Below are positions 34,201 to 41,934 of a stretch of DNA of 64,000 nt, one piece after another. Each line of letters starts with the position of its first letter. Positions within the stretch are counted from its first letter, which is position 1. The notes below the pieces were generated by a model. That model searched no databases and was not told the origin of the DNA. It saw nothing but the letters and a program-made list of their open reading frames with translations. Made by a program: the position numbers and the translations under genes. This DNA comes from Ricordea florida (Eukaryota > Cnidaria > Anthozoa > Corallimorpharia > Ricordeidae), in the NCBI GenBank assembly GCA_949710005.1, contig OX453276.1, positions 23,834,349 through 23,898,348 on the forward strand, given 5' to 3'.

Positions 34201-36254
34201 AGGTGCTGCGATTCACTTGTGGTAGGTAAATCAGATCTTTCCCTTTGTTGATGTCATCTGGAATGCTCTAATGACAGTCCTCTCTCAAACCAATTTTAAA
34301 AATGGGCACTACACACATGATTCATACGACCGAAGCTTACCCGATTTCTGTGGCAAGAATTATTGTTACTTCCCCACCCCTCCCCCCACTACTCCCTATT
34401 GAGATGATAGTCCATCGCAGGACTAACCCATTACGACTGTAAAATTATCACGAGTGGATAGAGAAACATTTTGAGGTTAAATTTGTAAGTTGTTGCCAAG
34501 TCTCCACTAGTAATACAAATTAGTGATTCCCTTGTCATTGAACCTGTGGGTTTGCTGTCAAACTGCACGGATGGTTTCTTCGAAGGTGATCATGGAGTGA
34601 CCGGCAATTGCGTGGATCCACACGCGCACATGGCTCGTGGCAGTTTTTTTTAACTTTCTCTCTCTTCACGTGTCCGCAAAACAACGCGGTTTTTCTGCTT
34701 AACTTTATTGTCAGATGTGAATCTTAATGACTTCACCGTCATTCCCATTGCTGTTAGTGAATAATAGTAGTTAGGCGCGATGTTGGACATCAGTTGTGAA
34801 GGTCTGCTGTCAGTAGATCGGTCGTTTAAGACGGTGTTTCCGTGAACAACAAACTTCACCTCCTGTTGTGTCTCCTTAGCAGGGATTTATTATATTTATT
34901 ATATTTATTATTTATTATATTAGGATTAACCCTGTGATGGACATGGGCTCCATCTAGGTTGGCAAGAGTAAGAATACCCCGAGGAACTTTATGCAAATAA
35001 GACTGGGGAAATTCCCCAGCTCTGTAGACCTTCTGTGACTCAAAGATCTTCGGATCAATATCAGTTTCTGGTCAACTGTGCACCTACCCGTCCCCTAATC
35101 CAACAAGTTATAATGAGTTAATGTTTGTTTAGGAGAGGGGTAGGTGCACGGTTGCCCAGAAACAGATATTGATCCAGATCGTCTTACCTCTTTTCTTGCT
35201 TCATTTCCAGGGAACTCTTTCACGGACGGATCGACCTGTCAGACAGGGTGCAGTCCCTGAAGTTGGGAGCAGTTGGGTTTGTGAGACGCCATTGTCTGCT
35301 TCTCGAGGAACACGCAGCGCGAGCGGCTACAACTACACGAACTACTCCGATGAGCAGGGACTCTCAACCCTTCCCTCTAAACCTAAACTAAAGGCCACGG
35401 TTTACTCCAGTAGTCACTACGTAAATAGAGGTGACTTGAACCAGCCATCTAGCAGGGCGATATCAGCGGTCTGCACACAACAAATCAAGCCCGAGTCAAT
35501 GTGCTATAGTCCTGTTCACTGTGATCGAGAGAGTGAAGTCGCGGCTAGGATGCAAAACCTGAGTGTACATGCACCCATTACGACCACTGTCATCTCAGTG
35601 GGCGATAACAGACCGAAGGTGATCGAGAGTCGTCATTCACGACCCCCGCCCCCACCGCGTCGCGTTTCCAGTGCAACGATCTACATCTCACCTGCGAACC
35701 AAAGCTCACGAACTGCGTCGTCAGCTTCGTACGAACCGACAGTTTACAGCAGCAGCAGCAGCAGCAGCACCCCTGACAGCCAACGCTCGGCCAGTAATGT
35801 ATCCAATCGATCTAAGCCAAAGGTTTACTATCAAGGGAATTTGGCAGCGAGCTCGTCCCGATCAACGCCCGAGCGTTCCCCTTCCCCGGCGAGGACAAGC
35901 CATGGTCGCGATTATATGCAGTCGTCTCCAGGGACCGTGTCACTGATGGCAAAAATGTACGAGCATCGATCGCCAAAGTACGTGCCAGCGCCCCCTTACA
36001 ACGCAACACACCAACGGGAGTATCTGAACAGTCATTCCGCTACGTCAGTAAATAAACCCTGGTATCAGACTGGCGACGAGGAGCATTCGACGTCCAACGC
36101 GCATGACCTTCGTCAGGCATCGAAACGAATGATTATCGATCGACCGGTTTGCGAAGGATGTCGATCGGTGCCGATCGAGAGACGACAGCGGTTATGTGCC
36201 GGCTGTGAAAATGACCTTCGCATGCAACATTCCTATACTGCAAGCCTCTATTGA
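12052..36254 (+). CDS. USP54: USP53/USP54-like ubiquitin carboxyl-terminal hydrolase (16 exons)
   Basis: Exons: 12052-12156, 14052-14228, 18272-18322, 19785-19898, 21211-21290, 22010-22112, 22462-22522, 23223-23317, 25422-25571, 26815-26989, 27522-27924, 29502-29743, 29910-30032, 32650-32788, 34087-34186, 35211-36254. Every junction has AG/GT and consistent phase; total 1053 aa, near human USP53 (about 1070). Residues 1-350 are a peptidase C19 domain: Cys box [18 protein letters not shown] (Cys28), zinc-type cysteines CACG and CPSLDC, His box [12 protein letters not shown] (His289), YFDDARV (Asp306/307). A basic Ser-rich linker, a region [12 protein letters not shown]...SYCTEA (about 594-627) like the helical segment of USP53/54, poly-Gln (691-701), proline-rich PPPPPRR and a terminal CxxC-x11-CxxC follow. 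Vertebrate homologues were called inactive but recent work reports K63-directed activity; they act at cell junctions. Whether this is orthologous to USP53, USP54 or their ancestor is undecided. Confidence 0.88.
12157..14051. other. USP intron 1, no feature beyond simple repeats
   Basis: Single-copy looking AT-rich intron with a thymine tract near 12942-12963. Short open frames carry no recognisable domain. The acceptor is TTTCATTTTAG at 14041-14051. Confidence 0.5.
14229..16668. other. USP intron 2, proximal part, nothing recognised
   Basis: No transposon terminus or coding signature identified. Two segments are mildly self-complementary (near 15770-15950, open on both strands) but match nothing I know. 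'gtggtatttggcaataatgc' near 16259 is partly mirrored by 'tattggcaaataccact' near 16369, suggesting a small ~140-bp foldback. Confidence 0.4.
16669..17852. mobile_element. TIR element with TACCGTATTCGCACGTGTAT ends, 1.18 kb
   Basis: The left end TACCGTATTCGCACGTGTAT (16671 on) is mirrored by ...ATACACGTGCGAATACGGTA at the right (ends near 17851), each followed inward by an AGGCCGCAC-type block; near each end there is a second inner inverted or direct copy of GTGCGGCCTATACAC. TA at both tips fits a Tc1/mariner-pogo type insertion (inference). The interior holds two diverged tandem copies (about 16880-17210 and 17260-17610) sharing GTAGCGATCGCATGTCT and TTTGAGATTCAAC. No transposase frame. Confidence 0.65.
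17887..18140 (+). mobile_element. Foldback MITE family F1, copy 2
   Basis: Same order of landmarks as at 8324-8630, from AACAATTATTTGCTGAAGG to CCTGAGTATTTATACTA, with GCGAACCAATCAGAGCGCGC near 18090. It is about 50 bp shorter because part of the 5' foldback is missing. It sits 130 bp upstream of USP exon 3. Confidence 0.7.
18880..19335 (+). repeat. Penelope-type(?) repeat R, copy 1, with hammerhead-like end
   Basis: The 3' part, GACTCTGATGGTGACTTTC then CAGGTTGTCGAAATGTCAATC (about 19171-19210), followed by CAGAACTGGTTACACC and GGAGACTCCTGGGTTCAAAC, recurs in diverged form at 33505-33665. The order CTGATG, short stem, GAAA, GTC resembles a degenerate hammerhead core. No coding frame is evident. 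Assignment to Penelope-like elements rests on that motif only. Confidence 0.4.
19387..19675. mobile_element. hAT-like MITE with CAGTGCTCGACCTTA ends
   Basis: Left end CAGTGCTCGACCTTAACG and right end CGCTAAGGTCGAGCACTG are inverted repeats; the direct repeat CAACT flanks both sides (left just before 19387, right just after 19675). CAG(T)G termini suggest hAT, although hAT normally duplicates 8 bp, so some target bases may have diverged. Interior is rich in ACTAGTCC. Non-coding. In USP intron 3, about 110 bp before exon 4. Confidence 0.55.
20340..20480. repeat. Foldback repeat, AGTAACTTATTGATTTC type
   Basis: TCAAGGAAATCTCAGTCCTCGG is mirrored by CGGTCTGAGATTTCCCTGTAAGG, and AATAAGTA(A) occurs at both sides. 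The centre reads GACTGTATCGACGGAGC. A divergently placed CTCTGATTGGCTGCGG box (inverse CCAAT) lies about 180 bp upstream at 20150-20165. Non-coding, in USP intron 4. Confidence 0.5.
21342..21602 (-). mobile_element. Foldback MITE family F1, copy 3 (inverted)
   Basis: Reverse orientation of the family, from TTAGTATAAATACTCAGG to CGGCGAATAATT. Retains CGCGCTCTGATTGGTTCGC and the internal palindrome CGGTGAATATTCACCG complete. It starts only 51 bp after the donor site of USP exon 5 (21290), so it is read through in every USP pre-mRNA. Confidence 0.7.
22549..22760. repeat. Foldback family F2, copy 1
   Basis: Starts CCTCTTGCTAACCGAGTTCGAGG and ends with GACCAATCACAGCGCGCGTAC. Contains GCTTGGGCCATAAATCCGAG and a hairpin in which TACGGCCCGTTAAACTG is preceded by AGCGGGCCTTGCAG. 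Copy 2 is at 28848-29098. In USP intron 7, 27 bp after the donor site. Confidence 0.6.
23778..24049. mobile_element. Harbinger-type A/G-rich MITE family M1, copy 1
   Basis: Inverted ends GGGACGAACCTTTAGAAAAG and CTTTTCTAATGGTCCGTCCC; flanks TAA at 23775-23777 and 24050-24052. Next to the ends are a G-tract (left) and C-tract (right). The interior repeats A-run + ATTC(A/G/C)TGCA about five times, including AAATTCATGCAAGGG and AAATTCGTGCAG, around a unique GTCCAATTGTGACTTTTTC. In USP intron 8. Confidence 0.75.
24053..24900 (-). pseudogene. Family-B DNA polymerase relic (Polinton/Maverick-type)
   Basis: On the minus strand a broken frame (about 24739-24430) contains [28 protein letters not shown] and [13 protein letters not shown]; after a stop, a second piece has [17 protein letters not shown] (about 24410-24350). 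SIPGL...GG.S followed by GYDANALY is the arrangement around polymerase motif A (the Asp of GYDANALY) of protein-primed family-B polymerases, as carried by Polinton/Maverick elements and related viruses. At least one stop and later frame loss make it a pseudogene; no integrase, capsid or exonuclease part is visible nearby. It lies wholly in USP intron 8, abutting MITE M1. A cellular polymerase is excluded by the sequence style, but Polinton versus another selfish lineage is open. Confidence 0.65.
24895..25110. repeat. G-rich low-complexity DNA
   Basis: Runs of G (e.g. 24904-24911, 25071-25087) and repeated GGGGAGGGGA-type motifs; several could form G-quadruplexes in the USP sense transcript. 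No gene. Confidence 0.5.
25422..25571 (+). CDS. USP54: USP exon 9: catalytic His/Asp box
   Basis: Encodes residues 263-312, including [20 protein letters not shown] and [12 protein letters not shown]. His289 is the predicted general base and Asp306 or Asp307 the third residue. This is nearly the human USP53/54 wording for this segment, so the active-site geometry appears retained. Confidence 0.85.
25572..27521. other. USP introns 9 and 10 (with exon 10 at 26815-26989)
   Basis: Apart from exon 10, which ends the catalytic domain ([20 protein letters not shown]), I see no assignable element. A segment near 26200-26370 repeats 'CCGCCTACTTT/CGCCGCTTACTTT' and looks like dispersed repeat DNA. 27240-27420 weakly resembles the repeat at 1-265. 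Confidence 0.4.
28195..28512. repeat. Foldback family F3 with GCCAATCAGA box
   Basis: AGGTCCGTATGGGAAAAAAC is mirrored by TTTTTCCCATACGGACC, and CTTGAGTACGGCCC by GGGCCGTACTCAAG, giving a long hairpin around GAGGCCGAAGGCC. The right part ends GAGCGCGCGATTAGCCAATCAGATTCGAGG. Non-coding, in USP intron 11. Confidence 0.65.
28848..29098. repeat. Foldback family F2, copy 2
   Basis: Same order as 22549-22760 but with a fuller hairpin: TTTTCCGCTCGGATTTATGG and CCATAAATCCGAGCGGAAAA are exact inverses. Ends TGACCAATCACAGCTTGCG. In USP intron 11, upstream of exon 12. Confidence 0.65.
30033..30949. other. USP intron 13, proximal part, nothing recognised
   Basis: No repeat terminus, open frame of note or RNA gene seen before the Penelope-like block that starts near 30950. 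Confidence 0.4.
30950..31760 (-). mobile_element. Penelope-like element 3' relic (RT end, GIY-YIG, hammerhead-like motif)
   Basis: On the minus strand 31665-31378 encodes [19 protein letters not shown] and [12 protein letters not shown], the linker after the Penelope reverse transcriptase. After an in-frame stop the same frame continues [20 protein letters not shown] and [12 protein letters not shown] (about 31375-31230), a GIY-YIG endonuclease with decayed YIG (Tyr and Gly replaced in KLHIRETG) and one codon lost. Downstream follows a GACGAAG...CGAAACGTC motif (31042-31017) and the tail to about 30950. A tail piece in the opposite direction lies at 31660-31760, head-to-head with the coding part. 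Inactive copy, USP intron 13. Confidence 0.78.
31015..31050 (-). ncRNA. Hammerhead-ribozyme-like motif after the Penelope coding relic
   Basis: Minus strand reads GCT-CCGACGA-A-GGGC-TAAC-GCTC-GAAAC-GTC-AGC. GCT/AGC could pair as helix I and GGGC/GCTC as helix II; GAAAC and GTC are in the right places. CCGACGA differs by one base from the CUGANGA consensus, which probably disables this copy. Confidence 0.4.
32040..32560. mobile_element. Palindromic Penelope-like tail pair, split by MITE M1
   Basis: Left arm 32047-32147 and right arm 32148-32186 plus 32446-32560 are inverted copies meeting at CTTCGTCGGAGCTAACG, so two hammerhead-like halves abut head to head. The right arm ends in the family's CGACGCAGTACCAG and TTTAGAAACTATCCCCAC. 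In USP intron 13, about 90 bp upstream of exon 14. Confidence 0.6.
32187..32442. mobile_element. Harbinger-type MITE family M1, copy 2
   Basis: Ends GGGGCGGACCATTAG and CTAATGGTCCGTCCC, flanked by TAA at 32184-32186 and 32443-32445. Interior as in the 23.8 kb copy. Inserted in the Penelope tail between CCCTTTTACC and CGGTGGTATAAC. Confidence 0.8.
32930..33520. repeat. 24-30 bp minisatellite, GTCATCATCAGAGTCAAGTG units
   Basis: About 22 units of GAAGTCATCATCAGAGTCAA plus GTGGAAG, varying by whole trinucleotides, so all three plus-strand frames and one minus-strand frame stay open for long stretches (for example KSSSESSGR or SHHQSQVEG). No ATG-to-splice structure supports translation; it lies in USP intron 14. 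The unit is the inverse of the CTCTGATGATGACTTCC-type end of repeat R, an intact piece of which follows at 33505. Confidence 0.85.
33505..33665 (+). repeat. Repeat R, copy 2
   Basis: GACTTTGATGGTGACCGTG, AATCAGGTTGTCAGAAC, TTCAGAACCTCTTGCACC and GGGACTCCTGGGCTCAAAC line up in order with 19171-19300. It abuts the minisatellite in inverted orientation. Confidence 0.5.
34087..34186 (+). CDS. USP54: USP exon 15: poly-glutamine exon
   Basis: Encodes [17 protein letters not shown] then Q5-H-Q5 and RSPQY (residues 674-706), from a mixed CAG/CAA run. Phase 1 entry, phase 0 exit. Such runs are length-variable; the H interruption and CAA codons suggest moderate stability. Confidence 0.8.
34861..34930. 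repeat. TTATTATATT simple repeat
   Basis: Short imperfect run of TTTATTATAT units in USP intron 15. The rest of 34190-35045 shows nothing assignable. Confidence 0.6.
35050..35180. repeat. Foldback MITE next to last USP acceptor
   Basis: GGATCAATATCAGTTTCTGG and GTGCACCTACCCGTCCCCT on the left are mirrored by AGGGGTAGGTGCACGGTTG and CCAGAAACAGATATTGATCC on the right. The right edge is about 30 bp from the acceptor of exon 16 (35210), overlapping the expected branch-point zone. Short pieces related to its end (AACAAATATTGATC) occur near 60220 and 61750. Confidence 0.65.
35211..36254 (+). CDS. USP54: USP exon 16: long terminal exon with Cys pairs
   Basis: Encodes residues 707-1053, a Ser/Pro/Arg-rich, probably disordered tail with [12 protein letters not shown] (SH3-ligand-like) and polyserine ([10 protein letters not shown]). 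The end reads [13 protein letters not shown], then [10 protein letters not shown] and finishes HSYTASLY. C1020, C1023, C1035 and C1038 form CxxC-x11-CxxC, which could bind zinc. A C-terminal SLY could act as a weak PDZ ligand (inference). Stop at 36252-36254. Confidence 0.85.
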   Translation, partial: GTLSRTDRPVRQGAVPEVGSSWVCETPLSASRGTRSASGYNYTNYSDEQGLSTLPSKPKLKATVYSSSHYVNRGDLNQPSSRAISAVCTQQIKPESMCYSPVHCDRESEVAARMQNLSVHAPITTTVISVGDNRPKVIESRHSRPPPPPRRVSSATIYISPANQSSRTASSASYEPTVYSSSSSSSTPDSQRSASNVSNRSKPKVYYQGNLAASSSRSTPERSPSPARTSHGRDYMQSSPGTVSLMAKMYEHRSPKYVPAPPYNATHQREYLNSHSATSVNKPWYQTGDEEHSTSNAHDLRQASKRMIIDRPVCEGCRSVPIERRQRLCAGCENDLRMQHSYTASLY

Positions 36255-38257
36255 GGTCAATAAATGCCCATCTATGCACGCCATGTGAGTATGGGTATTG
36301 AAGGTGGGATAAAGCTGTAAATAATAGATAGTGGTGAGTGGCCATGGCCGGAAATACTATTAACCCAATAGAAACAATGGGAAAACAACGGCAACAGGTT
36401 TACTCTTTATTTACAAGACAATTTGTAGAAAGGAAAAAAATTTCTTTAATTATTAGAACCGGAGAATATCAAGAAACACAAAAGGTGAAACACAAGTGAT
36501 AAAATATGGATGTTCTAGTGAAAAGGTGATATAACAAGCTTGAAAGTTGTATAAATCGTTTATTTTTGTTGGTGATAACGTTTGCTAACATTTTTGCTAC
36601 TTGGTTTTACTACTAAAGAAACCTAAATTCCACTTCTGTCGTACGGTTTTTTACCTGACCTGGAAACTATGAGAACCGGCTCGTCATTTGTTTTAACTGT
36701 TCATAGTTACGAAGAGGCTAATACTTGTGAATTTTGTATTTTTTGTTTTTTTTACTTTGGAAGAACAAAGAGGCAACCGTGTCGCATTTCTAAGTAGAAC
36801 AAGAAATAAGTCTATTTGCAGAAATCAAGCAACATCACGCGAGGATCGTGCCTCGTACCTTTCCAAAGAATTGTCTTACCGTCTGGTCTTAACCACCTTT
36901 AAGAAAACTTGAATTCAGAACAACAAAATCAAATAAAGTGGACTGCTCTTTTAGCACAGAATAACACTGCCTGTCTTATCCGAATATTAAAACGTTCAGA
37001 CAAGTGCACAGTAAAACAAAACAGTACCACAGTTTAGTGTCGTCTGGTGGTAGCTTTCTAGAGAACGGTCGCGGTGTAAGGTTTGATCCAGAGGTAAACA
37101 GCTAGAACCACTCCGTACATTCTGAATATTTCAAACCAAATTGTTTTCCAAGTATTTATTTTTAAGTCAATTAAAGCTATCCCTAATTTCATGAGTTATA
37201 CATATACCAAAATGACGTGCCCTTTTTTGTAGATCCTGTCCAATTCCACAATTCCACTCTCTGATGGGGACAAACCTGCAAAAAACTGACCCAAAGATTT
37301 TGGCAACTTTTCTTAAGGTTTTGCTCTTACGGAATTCTGTCGGCTATGTTGTCGTCATAATGTGTGTTTATTGTCTCTCTGGGACGGTAACGTAGTTGTT
37401 TACACCACATGAAAGTGTAAATAAAAGAGGAAACAATAAGGGGGTTTTCTTAAAATTTCCATGTACATAAAAGTAAACACTGTAAGGTGTTAACACCTTC
37501 ATTATTCGGTTACTAGGAGATAACAGAGGACTGGCCAGATGAAATCTAAAATAAAGAATAATTTTCAGACTTGTACCTGAGAGCTGTGCTGGTATCCATC
37601 GCAACGAATAGTAGAGGATTCGAAGATTTCGTGATACGTGAGCTATTTAACTCTGCTCGAGCTTCGCCGTGAATATTTATAGCTTTGTGCATAAGATTGA
37701 CAGTGTTTTCAGCATGCGTTTCTTCTTAAAAAGGAAGTATAAATCGGCAACACGAAATACAGGTCATGTTGAGTGCATTTACAATAAAAGCACAAGAAAG
37801 AACGCGGCCAATATGCAGCCATCTTGACCTCATGCTTGGTCAATAACTAATATTATCACATGCCAGCTAAAATTACTGAAGTCATGAGGGCGCTGATAAC
37901 TAAGAGGGCAGATTATTTGATCCTGATTGAATAACAGTTGCTTAGTAACGATAAATTATTGTTGAGATTCTCGTTGGCGGCAACGATTTGGAACCGTGAT
38001 TGCTGTAATTTTGAGAAAAAAAATTGGTCAGTAAAATTGATTGTCACTGTTGCGGCAGCATTGGACGGGCCTCCCCCAATAAATTTGTTCCTTACTGATG
38101 TGATAAACAAGTAATTGCAGTGTGCCTTCGTGGAATTAAAGAAAATGCCACATATTTTTAGGCCGAGCACCAGAGTACAGTAAATAAGTAATGTACTAGA
38201 AGACAAAGAAAGGGCATGAAAATTGAACACTCGAAACTATGAACCTAAAGACTAATG
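36255..38257. other. USP 3' region and intergenic DNA
   Basis: AATAAA occurs at 36259-36264 (probably too close to the stop) and again at 36932-36937, a better polyadenylation candidate giving a ~0.7 kb 3' UTR. Beyond it no gene or repeat terminus was recognised up to 38257. Confidence 0.45.
36932..36937 (+). terminator. Candidate polyadenylation signal for USP gene
   Basis: AATAAA within ATCAAATAAAGTGGACTGC, followed by a TG/T-containing stretch (36943-36990). Confidence 0.4.
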
Positions 38258-38441
38258 CCGCGTTCACACCAACTAAACTTGTTTAGTTAAACTAGGTTTT
38301 GAAATTTTCACAGCCGCCTCCCAAACGATCAAAGTCTAATATTTACACATAGTGGGAAAAAGAGTCTAACAGTGATTCATTAGAAATGACTTTCAAGTCA
38401 GTAGAGAATCTACACGGAGCTGTTTTGCGCAAAGTGATTTC

Positions 38442-38472
<31 letters not shown>

Positions 38473-38500
38473 AGTTTAAGCTCCGGTGTGAACGCAGCAT
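38258..38500. mobile_element. MITE with TTCACACCAACTAAAC termini, copy 2
   Basis: Left end GCGTTCACACCAACTAAACT and right end AAGCTCCGGTGTGAACGCAG, with an inner GTTTAGTTAAACTAGG/GTTTAACTAAACAGC pair. Same family as 3150-3398. It abuts the 3' edge of the DIRS-type relic. Confidence 0.6.
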
Positions 38501-39103
38501 AAGAGGCTGAAATCCTAGAAGTGATTTTCTCTCTTACATAGGCATACTTGGCTGAAACACTCTTGCACCGCCCGTGCCTCTGCAAAACACGCTCGCCCAC
38601 GCCGCTATTGGTAACCTTGGTAGCTATCCCTGTCCTAAACGAACGAGTGCCATAAACAGAAGGATCAGGTATCACATAACGCAAACTCTTACACAAACGA
38701 TTCGTGAAAGTAGTATAACTAATAGGTTTATCTTTCTTAACCAACTTATAGAATGACTTAGTTTTGACCAACTGTCTGAAAATTAACTCATCTGAATGAG
38801 GATCAATATTTAACCTACTTAAATAATCTCGAAGAAAGGAAACTGGACAAGCACTACCGCCTGATTGTACGATAATAACCTCATCGCCCTGTCTAAGCTA
38901 ATCAACTCTACTCTAGTCAAATAGCCATCATGAAACGTAACGTGATTTCTTCTAATATTGGTGACCTCTTCCGACCTAAAAAAACCCTGCATAACAAGAA
39001 CATAAAGACAAATATTCCTCAGCCGAGGCCTATTAGAAAAATCAGCGGCAAAAATAATATCTTTGATGATTTCAATGGACAAAGGTTCTTTCCTATGACA
39101 CAT
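38466..39103 (-). pseudogene. Tyrosine recombinase relic of the DIRS-type element
   Basis: Two open segments (39103-38819 and 38771-38466) separated by a frameshift cover the N-terminal helical part and the C-terminal catalytic part. The second Arg box SFRTG and the final Tyr region SAKYAYV are visible; the box His is Arg. Cleavage activity is unlikely. Confidence 0.7.
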
Positions 39104-40599
39104 TCTACAATCCTGGCCAAAACAGTTTGGGACACTTGCCGTTGTTCTCGCTTTTTTACGTGGAAGATGCTAGAAACCAACAATTTGCACTTATAAATAC
39201 AGCCTTAGAAAGATTTTGCCCCCTCCCCCCCCTTAAACAATGTTGAAGTCCTTTAACTATAGAATATTTGTGACAGATCAGTAACTCCCGAAAACCAACA
39301 TTGTCCAAAGGGGGGGTGGGGGGATACATTGGAATGCTCAGTTTGCGGAATAAAGAAAAAGTGTCCCAAACGTTTTGGCCAGGATTGTAGCTCCTAAAAT
39401 TCGTTTAGCCGCCTCCCGCACTCTAGTCTCCTTCGCAGCCGTTTTTTCGAGGGGGGGGGGGGGGTCGTTGCGTGACATCCCAAAAACACAGCTGCGAAGG
39501 ACACTACTCGCACCCTATACCTAAAGGACTATCCGTAGGGAATATAAGACCAGCTAATTGGTGAGCCCACTTAGTACTGTAAAACGCAGCCTCCACAGAA
39601 CTGCTCGATCCAGTAGACTCTAAAAACATTATCATTCAAAGTATAATCATCAAAGTCAATAATTTTACTTGAATGGTCAGCCTCAGAATCAGAAATCCTA
39701 GGAATGTACTCCTATTCAAGTGAAATTCCAAATCTAACACAAACGTGGAATTGCGAAGCGCTAAATCCTGAAATTCGGGAACCTTGCTACCAGAATGAAC
39801 AATACTAACAACGTTTGTGTTATAAGTAAACCATGCAATTTGCGCCCCGTGGAGACTGGAAGCAAAACTAATAAAAAATAATTCTACTGTCTTTAACTCC
39901 CGCCATGTTGATCATTTCGTCCTTTCAGCAGATTTTGGTGAAAAACTTTGCCTTCATCTCGGATAGAGGATCCCCAGGCACGATCTGACCCGTCGGAGTA
40001 AACAAATTTTGCAGGTATACACAGAAGTGACTAAGGAGAGTGAGAATTGAGGGAATCCACATTTTGATTCCAAAACACTTACTCTGCATAAGCTTCCTTA
40101 GACAATTCAACGGTAGAATTGCAAGACACTTTCGTATTTACAACAGCATACGACTACCATGTCATGATCCTAGTTACATCACCTACACAAGGCGCTAATG
40201 ATGTAATCCGACCTACAACAGCGGCCAGTAGTACTGCCCCCCTTAAGAATAGAATCCATACCAGTCTTTAAATTCGTTAGTCTATGTTTGGCGACGGAAA
40301 TAAATCCTTCGTTAGTGTCTAATACAGTACTCAGCCAAATAATATTCTGCGCCAGCACCGGTCAGCGGTACTAGGGCTTAGGTTGCTTTGCATCTTGGGA
40401 TCGTTGCCTGGCGTCGGCCATATTGTTACTGTTACTAGGTCGTTACGTGGGCTCCTGGTCGTTGTTAGTTGCTTCCTAGCTCGATTAAAGCTTTACACGA
40501 ATTCAGTGGTCGTGCCTTGGTTCTTGCCTTATCTCCTTAACTGGCGCTGAACTGGTTCCCAAATGGAATGGTCTTCATTAATAATGGTAATTGAACTGA

Positions 40600-40935
40600 G
40601 TGGAGTGCAATTTGGCCTCAAATCATACGCGTGATTTCAAATATCGAACGAGCGCATAGCGCGAGTTCGATTTGAAATCACAAGTATGATTTCAGACCAA
40701 AATTGCACGACACAAAGTTCAATTACCACTTTATTACACTCATTTTGAAATCACAGATTTTTGTCAATACTACTTATTTATTTATCCACTTCAGGAAGGC
40801 CGGTTTTTGAAGAAAAGTAACTTTTTAAAAATGATGCGATTTAGAACAAAAAATGGTGCAATTTATGAATAAATCACACTGCTATGAGCCAATCAAATTG
40901 CAGGGATCACCTGTGATTTCAAAATGGGTGTTATA
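40600..40935. repeat. Foldback family F4 inside DIRS relic
   Basis: GGTAATTGAACTGAGTG and GTGATTTCAAATATCGAAC are mirrored by GTTCGATTTGAAATCAC and GTTCAATTACC; centre AGCGCATAGCGCG. The right part carries GAGCCAATCAAATTGCAGG and ends near GATTTCAAAATGGGTG. It interrupts the DIRS relic between RT and recombinase. Confidence 0.6.
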
Positions 40936-41039
40936 AATAACGAAACCAAATTTAAGCAAATCTGCATAACCGTCAATTTATTGATCTTAGCTTGAGTCAG
41001 GAGCCCCTCCTGCTTGAGTTCTGTTCGCGCCACCACCTC

Positions 41040-41700
41040 ATTGACCATCATCAAGAAAAATTACAATATGTATGCCTTTACATCTCCACGAGGTTACTAC
41101 GGGCTTAAACAACTTAGTGAAAAAATACGGAGCGGACAACAAACCAAACGGCAAAACCGCGAATTGAAAATACTTCAGTGAGACCCGTGGCCAAAATCCA
41201 GGCAGAAGCCAATAATTTTCTTTGGTCAGGAAAAATTTCGACGTGGTGATACCCGGATTTAAGATCAAACTTAGATAAATAATATCCTTTAGACATAACT
41301 TAAAGAGCTACTGACAGATCCTCACTCCTAAACGTTTGTTTGAAAATGTACAAGTTGAGATGTCTCAGATCTAAAATTAATCTCTTCGTGCCTGAAGACG
41401 GTTCTGGCCTCGTGTACCGGTACACATGAGCTGATACAATAGACCAAGCAGTATATTACAGCTAACAAATGTCTCCAAAACAAAGAGAATACAAGGGTTA
41501 TTCCCTCGTGTACCGGTATACGAGAACAGAATCCTGAAGACTGAATAGAAAGTGAAAGTGGATTAACTATGCCAGGTGGATGATCCGAAACCTCCAAACA
41601 TTTCTGCCTAATAAGATTAAAATTTTGGCTCGGAAACAAACTTTCTCTCCTTTGGTGCTGAACCATTGTTAGGGCTAACCTTGAGAGGCGGAAAAAATGA
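41040..41700 (-). pseudogene. Reverse transcriptase relic of the DIRS-type element
   Basis: Overlapping broken frames contain FDLKSGYHHVEI, FAVLPFGLLSAPYFF and FLDDG, the fingers/palm motifs of DIRS/Gypsy-type RT. The upstream part (41666-41328) is in another frame. Not functional. Confidence 0.7.
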
Positions 41701-41934
41701 GGAACGAAATTTTGTACCCATCGCGAACGACACCTAACATAAAACCTGGGGCATCAATTTTCACCCATTCCGGATAACACTTAGCTTAATTACCGCGGAC
41801 AGCCTCTTGTAGACCCCATCGGCCTCCAACCTGTCTCCGTTAGCTTTTCCTCATGTACGAGATTTGTAAACAGTGTGGTACGTAGTCCTAGGGAGTTTTC
41901 TTTTACGATGTCAAGGATACGTGTGATTTAGGGT

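Larger units (their letters stand above)
38466..41900 (-). mobile_element. Decayed DIRS-type (tyrosine recombinase) retrotransposon
   Basis: Minus-strand order is reverse transcriptase (about 41700-41040) then tyrosine recombinase (about 39103-38466), the order of DIRS-like elements. RT pieces in shifted frames: YLSKFDLKSGYHHVEI, VLPFGLLSAPYFFTKL and IVIFLDDG (the catalytic LDD). Recombinase pieces: KEPLSIEIIKDI...QGFFRSEEVTNIRRNHVTFHDGYL and YGTRSFRTGIATK...GVGERVLQRHGR. Canonical recombinases have H-x-x-R; here 'GTRSFR' replaces 'GTHSFR'. Frameshifts, stops and a foldback insertion (40600-40935) show it is dead. Terminal repeats were not identified. Confidence 0.75.

Noticed and set aside
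35671..35946. Second open frame inside USP exon 16
   Set aside because: Alternative frame of a repetitive Ser/Arg-rich coding exon; no independent signal.
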